Shown here piece after piece: positions 1 through 5,458 of a DNA stretch of 6,573 bases; within the stretch, counting starts at the first letter, position 1; every line of letters begins with the position of its first letter. The DNA is taken from positions 1-6,573 of the forward strand of contig CALATF010000002.1 in NCBI GenBank assembly GCA_937891595.1. The letters are read 5' to 3'. Under the pieces are notes generated by a model, which was not told where the DNA came from, did not search any database, and saw only the letters and a list, made by a program, of their open reading frames with translations. The stretch is from an uncultured Clostridia bacterium (lineage in GTDB: Bacteria > Bacillota > Clostridia > Christensenellales > UBA1242). Made by a program: the position numbers and the translations under genes.

Positions 1-1239
1 GAGGAAGGCAAAATAGCTCTTATTACTTATATTCGTACAGATTCTACTCGTGTTTCACCAGAAGCTCAAGCTAAAGCAAAAGATTATATTGCAAAAACTT
101 ATGGTGAAGAATATTTACCAAAAACTTATAATATATTTAAATCTAAGAAAAATGCTCAAGACGCTCACGAAGCTATTCGTCCTATTAGCTTAGAAAGAAC
201 GCCGGACTCAGTAAAAAAGTTTATGACTTCAGACAATTATAAGCTATATAAACTTATTTATGAAAGATTTGTGGCAAGTCAAATGACGCAAGCTACGTAT
301 GATTCTATGGTAGTAAATATAGATGCGGGTGATTATGGCTTTAAGGTTAGTGGTAAAACACCATTATTTGCAGGTTTCACCAGAGCATACAAAGTTTATG
401 AAGAAGTTGATGAAAGTGAAAATCCTACAGATGTTAAACTACCTATACTTAATGAAAATGATGTTTTGTTGTTAGAAGAACTATTAAAGGAACAAAAATT
501 TACCAAGCCACCTGCTAGATACACGGAAGCTAGCTTAATTAAAATGATGGAAGAAAAAGGCATAGGCAGACCAGCAACTTATGCACCAACTATGGCTGTT
601 CTTTTAAATAGAAATTATACTTTAAAAGATGGTAAATATTTAGTTCCTACCGATTTAGGAGTAACTGTAACAGAATTTTTAGAAGAATATTTTGCTGACA
701 TCATGAACATTTCATTTACCGCTGAAATGGAAAGTAATTTAGATAAAATTGAAGAAGGCTCCCTAAAATGGCAAGACGTTATAAAAAATTTCTTTACAAA
801 TTTTGAAAAAGAAGTTATTTATGCTGTAAGAGGTTCTAAAAAGGTTAGTGTTCCACTTGAAGTAAGTGAAGTAGTTTGCGAAAAATGCGGAGCAAACATG
901 GTTGTAAGAGAAGGCAAAACAGGAAAGTTTCTAGCTTGCCCAAATTTTCCAAATTGTAAAAACATAAAAAGTATAGAAGAACCAAAAGTTTCTGTTTGTT
1001 CTTGTCCTGAGTGTGGTAAAGAAGTTTATGAACGTAAAACTAGATATGGTAAAATCTTCTATGGTTGCAGTGGCTATCCAAATTGTAAGTTTGCAAGTTG
1101 GGACAAGCCTACAAATTTAAGGTGCCCAAAATGCAAACAATATTTAACAGTAAAAGAATCTAAAACAGCTAATTTCTTTAAATGTTCTAATAAAGAATGT
1201 GATTTTTCTAAACAAGAAGAAAAACAAAAATCGCAATAG
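1..1239 (+). CDS. topA: DNA topoisomerase I (type IA), C-terminal 412 residues; 5' end outside window
   Basis: TopA relaxes negative supercoils by cutting one DNA strand through a tyrosine and passing the other strand. The frame is open from base 1, so the toprim domain and roughly the first 300 residues lie upstream. The fragment begins right at the active site: ITYIRTDS is the family motif, with the catalytic Tyr at fragment residue 10 (bases 28-30). The type IA core continues through EKGIGRPATY (about residues 185-194). The C-terminus has three topoisomerase zinc ribbons: C293/C296/C313/C319, C335/C338/C356/C362 and C375/C378/C395/C400. All twelve cysteines are present, so the fingers look functional. 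It ends with a short Lys/Gln-rich tail at TAG 1237-1239. An internal Met at base 223 is not the start, because the reading frame and homology extend to the window edge. It heads the topA–trmFO–hslVU block and its promoter is out of view. Confidence 0.97.
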   Translation, partial: EEGKIALITYIRTDSTRVSPEAQAKAKDYIAKTYGEEYLPKTYNIFKSKKNAQDAHEAIRPISLERTPDSVKKFMTSDNYKLYKLIYERFVASQMTQATYDSMVVNIDAGDYGFKVSGKTPLFAGFTRAYKVYEEVDESENPTDVKLPILNENDVLLLEELLKEQKFTKPPARYTEASLIKMMEEKGIGRPATYAPTMAVLLNRNYTLKDGKYLVPTDLGVTVTEFLEEYFADIMNISFTAEMESNLDKIEEGSLKWQDVIKNFFTNFEKEVIYAVRGSKKVSVPLEVSEVVCEKCGANMVVREGKTGKFLACPNFPNCKNIKSIEEPKVSVCSCPECGKEVYERKTRYGKIFYGCSGYPNCKFASWDKPTNLRCPKCKQYLTVKESKTANFFKCSNKECDFSKQEEKQKSQ

Positions 1240-1245
1240 TATTAA

Positions 1246-1253
1246 AAAGGTGG
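1246..1253 (+). promoter_or_regulatory. Ribosome binding site of trmFO (AAAGGTGG)
   Basis: This purine-rich stretch just after the topA stop contains AGGTG (1248-1252), which matches the end of the full anti-SD complement AAGGAGGTG. It decides between candidate starts. It overlaps GTG 1250, so it cannot serve that codon, and it lies well downstream of ATG 1199. It sits about 6 and 9 bases upstream of two tandem ATT codons at 1259 and 1262. That is the spacing used by the other genes in this window (7-10 bases). Confidence 0.55.
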
Positions 1254-2563
1254 TAAAAATTATTAATAAAGTTTCAATTATAGGAGCAGGGCTTGCTGGA
1301 TGTGAAGCTAGTTATCAACTTGCTAAACGTGGCATTCAAGTAGATTTATATGATATTAAACCTAATAATTTTACCCCAGCTCATTCAAACCCAAACTTAG
1401 CTGAAATTGTTTGTAGTAATAGCTTAAAATCTCAAGATTTATCAACGGCCTCCGGTTTACTAAAAAAAGAATTAGAAAATTTTGATTGTTTAATTTTAAA
1501 AACAGCAATTAAAAATAGTGTTCCAGCAGGGAATGCTTTGGCAGTAGATAGGGAAAAATTTTCACAAGATATAACTAATACTATAAAGTCATTTAAAAAT
1601 ATAAATTTTATTTCTAAAGAAGTTACTAAGTTGCCTAATGGAATTGTAATTATAGCTACCGGACCTTTGACAACTAATAAGTTATCTGAAAATTTAACAG
1701 AATTGCTAAATACAAATAATTTGCATTTTTATGATGCATCAAGTCCTATAATAGATGTTGAAAGTATAGATATGAATATAGCTTATGTAAAGGACAGATA
1801 TGACAAGGGTTCAGGAGACTATATTAATTGCCCTATGACAAAGGACGAATATCTTACTTTCTATAATGAACTAATTAACGCAAAAACCGTAGAGTTAAAA
1901 GAATTTGAAAAAAAAGAGATATTTGAAGGCTGTATGCCTGTTGAGATAATGGCTAAAAGAGGTGTAGATAGCCTGCGATATGGCCCTTTAAAACCAGTTG
2001 GTCTCGACCATCCGGACAGTAAACAAAAATATTATGCGGTAGTTCAACTTAGAAAAGAAGATAACACAAACTCACTTTATAATATGGTAGGTTTTCAAAC
2101 TAACTTAACCTTTCAAGAACAAAAAAGAGTGTTTAGTTTAATACCTTCATTAAACAATGCTAAGTTTGTGAAATATGGTGTTATGCATAGAAATACCTAT
2201 ATTAATGCACCACAACTTTTAAAAAATACTTATCAATTAAAAAACAATGAAAATGTGTTCATTGCTGGGCAACTAAGTGGTGTTGAAGGATATATGGAAA
2301 GTACTATGAGTGGGCTAATGTGCGGAATTAATGCATATTTATTGATTAACAATAAACCATTATTAAATTTATCGTCAAATACCATGATGGGTGCAATTAC
2401 TAATTATATTACAACGTGTGAATTAAAGCGATTTCAACCTATGAACGCAAACTTTGGTATAGTTTCACCTCTTGACATTAAAGAAAGAGACGATAAAATA
2501 AAAAAGAAAAAAATTGTTGATAGAGCTTTAGAAGAAATAAGCCTAGCTATTAAAAATATATAA
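1250..2563 (+). CDS. trmFO: tRNA (uracil-54-C5)-methyltransferase, methylenetetrahydrofolate/FAD-dependent (TrmFO); start uncertain
   Basis: TrmFO makes m5U54 in the tRNA T-loop, using 5,10-methylenetetrahydrofolate as carbon donor and FAD as reductant. Visible signatures are the FAD-binding Rossmann motif GAGLAG followed by CEASYQLAKRG, the PAHS/CSNSLKS segment, EGCMPVEIMAKRG, VGFQTNLTFQEQKRVF, and GQLSGVEGYMES near the end. Counted from ATT 1262, the two functional cysteines are C51 (bases 1412-1414) and C224 (1931-1933), two residues short of C53 and C226 in the Bacillus subtilis enzyme. The start is unclear. I give GTG 1250 (437 aa) as the outermost conventional codon, but no ribosome binding site precedes it. 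ATT 1259 or 1262 (434 or 433 aa; B. subtilis about 435) fits the visible AGGTG best. ATG 1199 would add a Lys/Asn-rich extension overlapping topA by 41 bases and is unlikely. The gene lies directly behind topA, probably in its operon. Confidence 0.95.
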   Translation: MVKIINKVSIIGAGLAGCEASYQLAKRGIQVDLYDIKPNNFTPAHSNPNLAEIVCSNSLKSQDLSTASGLLKKELENFDCLILKTAIKNSVPAGNALAVDREKFSQDITNTIKSFKNINFISKEVTKLPNGIVIIATGPLTTNKLSENLTELLNTNNLHFYDASSPIIDVESIDMNIAYVKDRYDKGSGDYINCPMTKDEYLTFYNELINAKTVELKEFEKKEIFEGCMPVEIMAKRGVDSLRYGPLKPVGLDHPDSKQKYYAVVQLRKEDNTNSLYNMVGFQTNLTFQEQKRVFSLIPSLNNAKFVKYGVMHRNTYINAPQLLKNTYQLKNNENVFIAGQLSGVEGYMESTMSGLMCGINAYLLINNKPLLNLSSNTMMGAITNYITTCELKRFQPMNANFGIVSPLDIKERDDKIKKKKIVDRALEEISLAIKNI

Positions 2564-2580
2564 TAAAAGGACTAAAATTT

Positions 2581-3117
2581 ATGGAAGGAATGAGAAGTAC
2601 TACAATAGTTGCTGTTAAAAGAAATGGAAAAACAGCTATTGCAGGTGATGGGCAAGTTACTGTTGGTGAAAAGTTTATAGTTAAAAACAACGCAGTAAAA
2701 GTAAGAAGAATTTATAACGATAAAGTTATTATAGGTTTTGCAGGTTCAGCTGCAGACGCTTTTAGTTTATCTAATAAATTTGAAGAACTTTTGCAAAAAT
2801 TTAGTGGCAATTTAATGAGAAGTGCTGTTGAATTAGCAATAGGTTTTAGAGAAGATAAATATGCAAGAAAATTAGACGCCTTAATGCTTGTTGCAGATAA
2901 AGATAATTTGTTATATGTTTCAGGTAACGGAGATGTTTTTGAACCAGAGTATGGTGTTGCTGCAATAGGTAGCGGTGAATTTTATGCTTTAGCAGCATCT
3001 AGAGCTTTAATTGAAAACACTGATTTATCCGCAAAAGAGATTGCTCTTAAAGCTTTAAAAATAACAAGTGACATTTGTGTTTTTACTAATGGACATGTTA
3101 CTGTTGAGGAGGTTTAG
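2581..3117 (+). CDS. hslV: ATP-dependent protease peptidase subunit HslV (ClpQ)
   Basis: HslV is the proteasome-like N-terminal threonine peptidase of the cytoplasmic HslUV complex; it forms a double hexamer capped by HslU. The 178 residues are family length. After a six-residue leader (MEGMRS) comes TTIVAV, so Thr7 (2599-2601) is the expected catalytic N-terminal Thr after self-cleavage. AGDGQVT contains the conserved Asp at residue 23, Lys40 in VKVRR corresponds to the active-site lysine K33 of the Escherichia coli enzyme, and GSGE stands where GSGG is usual. TELSA-type (here TDLSAKEIA) and ICVFTN segments follow, ending in VEEV. AAAAGGA at 2565-2571, 9 bases upstream, supports ATG 2581. 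The second in-frame ATG (2590) is less likely because the nearest GGAAGGA touches it. The gap to trmFO is only 17 bases, with no xerC between. Confidence 0.97.
   Translation: MEGMRSTTIVAVKRNGKTAIAGDGQVTVGEKFIVKNNAVKVRRIYNDKVIIGFAGSAADAFSLSNKFEELLQKFSGNLMRSAVELAIGFREDKYARKLDALMLVADKDNLLYVSGNGDVFEPEYGVAAIGSGEFYALAASRALIENTDLSAKEIALKALKITSDICVFTNGHVTVEEV
3106..3112 (+). promoter_or_regulatory. Ribosome binding site of hslU inside the hslV 3' end (GAGGAGG)
   Basis: GAGGAGG lies in the last codons of hslV (encoding the terminal Glu-Glu-Val) and 10 bases before the hslU ATG. It is the strongest Shine-Dalgarno sequence in the window. The arrangement implies co-translation of the two protease subunits from one mRNA. 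Confidence 0.8.
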
Positions 3118-3122
3118 TTAAT

Positions 3123-4442
3123 ATGAATTTAACACCTAAGCAAATTGTTGAAGAATTAGATAAGTATATTATAGGTCAAGATAAAGCGAAAAGAGCAGTT
3201 GCTGTAGCTTTAAGAAATAGGTATAGACGTAGCCGTTTACCTAAAAATATGCAAGATGAAATTACCCCAAAAAATATAATTATGAAAGGTCCAACTGGTG
3301 TAGGTAAAACAGAAATAGCTAGAAGATTAGCTAAACTTGTTAAAGCTCCTTTTATAAAAATTGAAGCCACTAAGTATACAGAAGTTGGTTATGTAGGCAG
3401 AGATGTTGAAAGCATGGTTAGAGACCTTGTTGAAGCTTCTGTTAGATTAGTTAAAGACGAAAAATATAACGAAGTTATTGAAAAAGTTAAACCAAACGTG
3501 GACAAACGTTTATTTGATTTAATTTATCCTATTAAAAAATCAACCATTGATGGTGTTGATGTTAATAGTGAAGAATATCGTGAATATATTAAACAGAACT
3601 TAATAAATGGCAAATATGACGAAGATTATATTGAAATGGAAGTAAAAGAAGCTCCTAAATCTTTAGAAATGATGCCAGGAAGTGCTATGGAAATTAACAT
3701 AGGCGATATGTTAGGTGGGATTTTCCCAACTAAAAAGAAAAAAAGAAAACTTACAATCAAAGAAGCTAGAGAATTTTTAAATCAAGAAGAATGTGAAAAA
3801 ATAATAGATATGGATTCTGTTAAAGCGGAAGGCATTAGAAGAGCAGAGGAAGAAGGTATTATTTTTATTGATGAAATAGACAAAATTGCTGGTTCTTCTG
3901 GTAGGTCGCATGGCCCAGAAGTAAGTAGAGAAGGTGTTCAAAGGGATATTTTACCTATTGTTGAAGGTTGTACAATAAACACTAAATATGGAATTATTAA
4001 GACAGATTATATCTTATTTATAGCAGCAGGTGCTTTCCATGTCTCAAAAGTTGAAGATTTAATACCAGAACTTCAAGGAAGATTTCCTATACGTGTAGAA
4101 CTTGAAAACCTTACTGCAAAAGAGTTTTATAAAATTTTAACCGAACCTAAAAATGCTGTTACATTACAATATCAAGAACTTTTAAAAGTAGACAACATTA
4201 ATTTAATTTTTAAACCTGAAGCATTGAAAGAAATTGCAAGATATACAGAACAAGAAAATGAAACAAGTGAAAATTTAGGTGCAAGAAGACTTCATACAAT
4301 TCTTGAATTGTTATTAGAAGATATTAGCTTTAATGCTGGTGGAGATCATCCTATGGTAGATGTTGTTATAGATAAAGAATATGTTACAAAGGCTTTTGAA
4401 AACTTTAATAAAAACCACGATTTAAGAAAATATGTTTTGTAA
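3123..4442 (+). CDS. hslU: ATP-dependent protease ATPase subunit HslU (ClpY)
   Basis: HslU is the AAA+ unfoldase that threads substrates into HslV. It has 439 residues (E. coli 443). It begins with LTPKQIVEELDKYIIGQDKAKRAVAVALRNRYRR, the usual N-terminal signature (shown in family form; residues 3-36). Walker A GPTGVGKT is at 56-63 and the pore loop GYVGRD at 89-94. The intermediate (I) domain spans about 110-235, including a basic KKKKRK stretch. Walker B with IDEID has D250/E251, the arginine-finger segment is ELQGRFPIRVEL (R320), and the sensor-2 motif GARRLH is near 386-391. The C-terminal HDLRKYVL is the conserved tail that inserts into HslV to activate it. All key residues are present, so it should be active. 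It follows hslV by 5 bases. In Bacillus codY would follow; here there is a 120-base spacer and trxA. Confidence 0.98.
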   Translation: MNLTPKQIVEELDKYIIGQDKAKRAVAVALRNRYRRSRLPKNMQDEITPKNIIMKGPTGVGKTEIARRLAKLVKAPFIKIEATKYTEVGYVGRDVESMVRDLVEASVRLVKDEKYNEVIEKVKPNVDKRLFDLIYPIKKSTIDGVDVNSEEYREYIKQNLINGKYDEDYIEMEVKEAPKSLEMMPGSAMEINIGDMLGGIFPTKKKKRKLTIKEAREFLNQEECEKIIDMDSVKAEGIRRAEEEGIIFIDEIDKIAGSSGRSHGPEVSREGVQRDILPIVEGCTINTKYGIIKTDYILFIAAGAFHVSKVEDLIPELQGRFPIRVELENLTAKEFYKILTEPKNAVTLQYQELLKVDNINLIFKPEALKEIARYTEQENETSENLGARRLHTILELLLEDISFNAGGDHPMVDVVIDKEYVTKAFENFNKNHDLRKYVL

Positions 4443-4454
4443 TTTAATTTATTC

Positions 4455-4481
4455 ATAAAATTTTATTTTACAAAATTTTAT
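4455..4481 (+). terminator. Possible weak A/T-only hairpin terminator after hslU
   Basis: ATAAAATTTT (4455-4464) and AAAATTTTAT (4472-4481) are exact reverse complements around a 7-base loop. They are followed by a T-rich run (ATTTTTATTTTACTTT, 4482-4497). The 10-bp stem has no G-C pair, so it would be much weaker than the one after trxA. In such AT-rich spacer DNA it could arise by chance. Its position at the end of the operon, just before a new promoter, is the main support. Confidence 0.3.
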
Positions 4482-4489
4482 ATTTTTAT

Positions 4490-4518
4490 TTTACTTTAAA
4501 AATTTGTAATGCTAGAAT
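4490..4518 (+). promoter_or_regulatory. Predicted housekeeping-sigma promoter of trxA (extended -10)
   Basis: TTTACT (4490-4495; 4 of 6 matches to TTGACA) is separated by exactly 17 bases from TAGAAT (4513-4518; 5 of 6 matches to TATAAT). TGC directly before the -10 box gives the extended TGn motif. Transcription would begin near 4525, leaving a leader of about 38 bases that contains the AAGGAG site. This supports separate transcription of trxA from hslVU. Confidence 0.6.
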
Positions 4519-4549
4519 TAAAATAAGAAAAGATGCTAAATATACTTTT

Positions 4550-4555
4550 AAGGAG
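4550..4555 (+). promoter_or_regulatory. Ribosome binding site fixing the trxA start (AAGGAG)
   Basis: AAGGAG ends 7 bases before ATG 4563. The upstream in-frame ATG at 4533 lies before this site and would add ten residues (MLNILLRRIF) not expected in thioredoxins, so ATG 4563 is chosen. Confidence 0.85.
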
Positions 4556-4562
4556 AATTTTT

Positions 4563-4877
4563 ATGGAACCTATTAGCGTAAATAAAGAAAATTTTGAAAA
4601 TGATGTATTAAAAAATGAAAAAGTTGTTCTTGTAGACTTTTTTGCTACATGGTGTGGCCCTTGCAAAATGTTATCGCCAGTTTTAGATCAAGTAAGCGAG
4701 GAAAGTGACAAAGCAGTTATTGCAAAGCTTGATATTGATGAAAGCTTGGATATTGCAAAAGAATATAACGTTATGAGCGTTCCAACTATGATAATCTTTA
4801 AAGAAGGTAAAGAAGTTGATAGGCTTGTTGGTTTAAGGCAAAAAAGTCAAATATTAGAAGCTATTAACAATATTTAA
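4563..4877 (+). CDS. trxA: Thioredoxin
   Basis: This is a small cytoplasmic dithiol-disulfide oxidoreductase that reduces protein disulfides and is recycled by thioredoxin reductase (not in this window). Its 104 residues are the classical length. The active site is WCGPCKM, with the redox cysteines at C31 and C34. The buried acidic residue is D25 (VDFFATW), and the cis-proline is P74 in SVPT, facing the active site. KLDIDES after the second strand and the GKEVDRLVG strand are also typical. There is no signal peptide or membrane segment. The gene has its own promoter upstream and a strong terminator directly after its stop, so it looks monocistronic. The fold and active site are unambiguous, although the electron donor partner cannot be told from here. 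Confidence 0.96.
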   Translation: MEPISVNKENFENDVLKNEKVVLVDFFATWCGPCKMLSPVLDQVSEESDKAVIAKLDIDESLDIAKEYNVMSVPTMIIFKEGKEVDRLVGLRQKSQILEAINNI

Positions 4878-4880
4878 TAT

Positions 4881-4930
4881 AAAAATAGGGCTAGTACATA
4901 TAAAAATGTGCTGGCTTTATTTTTATTTAT
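4881..4930 (+). terminator. Rho-independent terminator after trxA
   Basis: The left arm (4881-4899) and right arm (4906-4924) can pair over 19 positions around the 6-base loop ATAAAA. The 12-bp inner part, GGGCTAGTACAT with ATGTGCTGGCTT, includes four G-U wobbles. The outer seven pairs are A-T, between AAAAATA and TATTTTT, which also form the U tract. It starts 3 bases after the trxA stop. It separates trxA from iscR. Confidence 0.85.
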
Positions 4931-4976
4931 CATATTTTTATAATTAGTAGCTATTTTAAAGTCTTAAAAAATACTA

Positions 4977-5005
4977 TTGACAACAAAAAATATTTTTGTT
5001 AAACT
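4977..5005 (+). promoter_or_regulatory. Predicted strong sigma-A-type promoter of iscR–iscS
   Basis: The -35 box is a perfect TTGACA (4977-4982), followed by a 17-base spacer and the -10 box TAAACT (5000-5005; 4 of 6 matches to TATAAT). Transcription should begin around 5011-5013, giving a leader of about 30 bases to ATG 5042. The spacer and the -10/start region carry inverted repeats described separately. Confidence 0.75.
4982..5000 (+). repeat. Inverted repeat filling the iscR promoter spacer
   Basis: AACAAAAA (4982-4989), ATA, then TTTTTGTT (4993-5000) form a perfect 8-bp inverted repeat with a 3-base centre. It lies exactly between the -35 and -10 boxes, a classical repressor position. 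It could be an operator, or a bendable A-tract arrangement with no bound protein. Confidence 0.5.
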
Positions 5006-5014
5006 TTCAAAGTC
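5003..5014 (+). promoter_or_regulatory. Possible IscR-type operator at the -10/start site
   Basis: ACTTT-C-AAAGT (5003-5013) is a perfect 5-bp inverted repeat followed by C. Read as ACT-N5-AGTC, it has the half-site spacing of the core of the E. coli type-1 IscR site (GACT-N5-AGTC, from memory), missing only the first G. It overlaps the -10 box and the predicted start point, where binding would block transcription. Autoregulation is inferred from this position and from family behaviour. Confidence 0.4.
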
Positions 5015-5041
5015 AGACGAGTTTGGTAGGAGTTTTGATTT

Positions 5042-5446
5042 ATGAAATTTTCTTCAAAAGCTAGATACGGTATGCGGGCTGTTTGTGAACTGGGCAAAAA
5101 TTATCAAAATGAAATGCCTGTTTCAAATAGCAAACTAGCAACTCTTTCAAGAGTATCCGAGCCTTATTTAGAAAAAATAATGTCAGTTTTAAAAAAGAAA
5201 AACATTGTTGTTTCAAAACAAGGTTTAAATGGGGGATATGTTTTAAGTAGAAGTCCTGATCTTCTTACAATAGGCGAAATATTAACGGCACTTGAAGGTA
5301 ACTTGTATACTAGTGATTGTGTTGAAAAACAATGTAATGTGAAAGATTGCCCAAATAGAAGTGTTTTTAGTTTTATTTATCAAAGTATTAATCAAACATT
5401 AAATCAAATAACATTACAAGATGTTTTGAATAACAAAAAATTTTAG
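5042..5446 (+). CDS. iscR: Rrf2-family Fe-S-sensing transcriptional regulator, IscR-like
   Basis: This is a DNA-binding regulator that senses Fe-S cluster status and usually represses its own isc operon when holding a cluster. The 134 residues include the Rrf2 start MKFSSKARYGMRAVCEL. A winged helix follows, with recognition helix SEPYLEKIMSVLKK (about 39-52) and wing GLNGGYVLSR (61-70). The cluster loop has C93, C98 and C103, spaced C-x4-C-x4-C (E. coli IscR has C92/C98/C104). The E. coli fourth ligand, His107, has no counterpart: the local sequence is C-P-N-R, so the fourth ligand is unknown. An extra cysteine, C15, lies in the first helix. TAGGAG at 5027-5032, 9 bases upstream, supports ATG 5042. 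It is followed 12 bases later by iscS, which supports the IscR assignment over other Rrf2 members such as CymR or NsrR. Confidence 0.9.
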   Translation: MKFSSKARYGMRAVCELGKNYQNEMPVSNSKLATLSRVSEPYLEKIMSVLKKKNIVVSKQGLNGGYVLSRSPDLLTIGEILTALEGNLYTSDCVEKQCNVKDCPNRSVFSFIYQSINQTLNQITLQDVLNNKKF

Positions 5447-5449
5447 GAG
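5444..5449 (+). promoter_or_regulatory. Ribosome binding site of iscS overlapping the iscR stop (TAGGAG)
   Basis: The TAG stop of iscR is itself part of TAGGAG, 9 bases before ATG 5459. The overlap suggests that translation of iscS is coupled to that of iscR on one transcript. Confidence 0.75.
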
Positions 5450-5458
5450 TAGTGAAAT

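Noticed and set aside
3176..3370. 64-codon open frame on the minus strand within hslU
   Set aside because: It lies wholly inside the strongly conserved N-terminal part of hslU, has no ribosome binding site, and looks like an antisense shadow.
4939..4944. Perfect TATAAT upstream of iscR as a second promoter
   Set aside because: The position 17 bases upstream (TTTATT) lies in the trxA terminator and is a poor -35 box; TATAAT is expected by chance in such AT-rich DNA.
4959..4963. AAGTC as another IscR half-site before the -35 box
   Set aside because: Only the right half matches; the left half (ACT at the proper spacing) is missing, so it is not supported as an operator.
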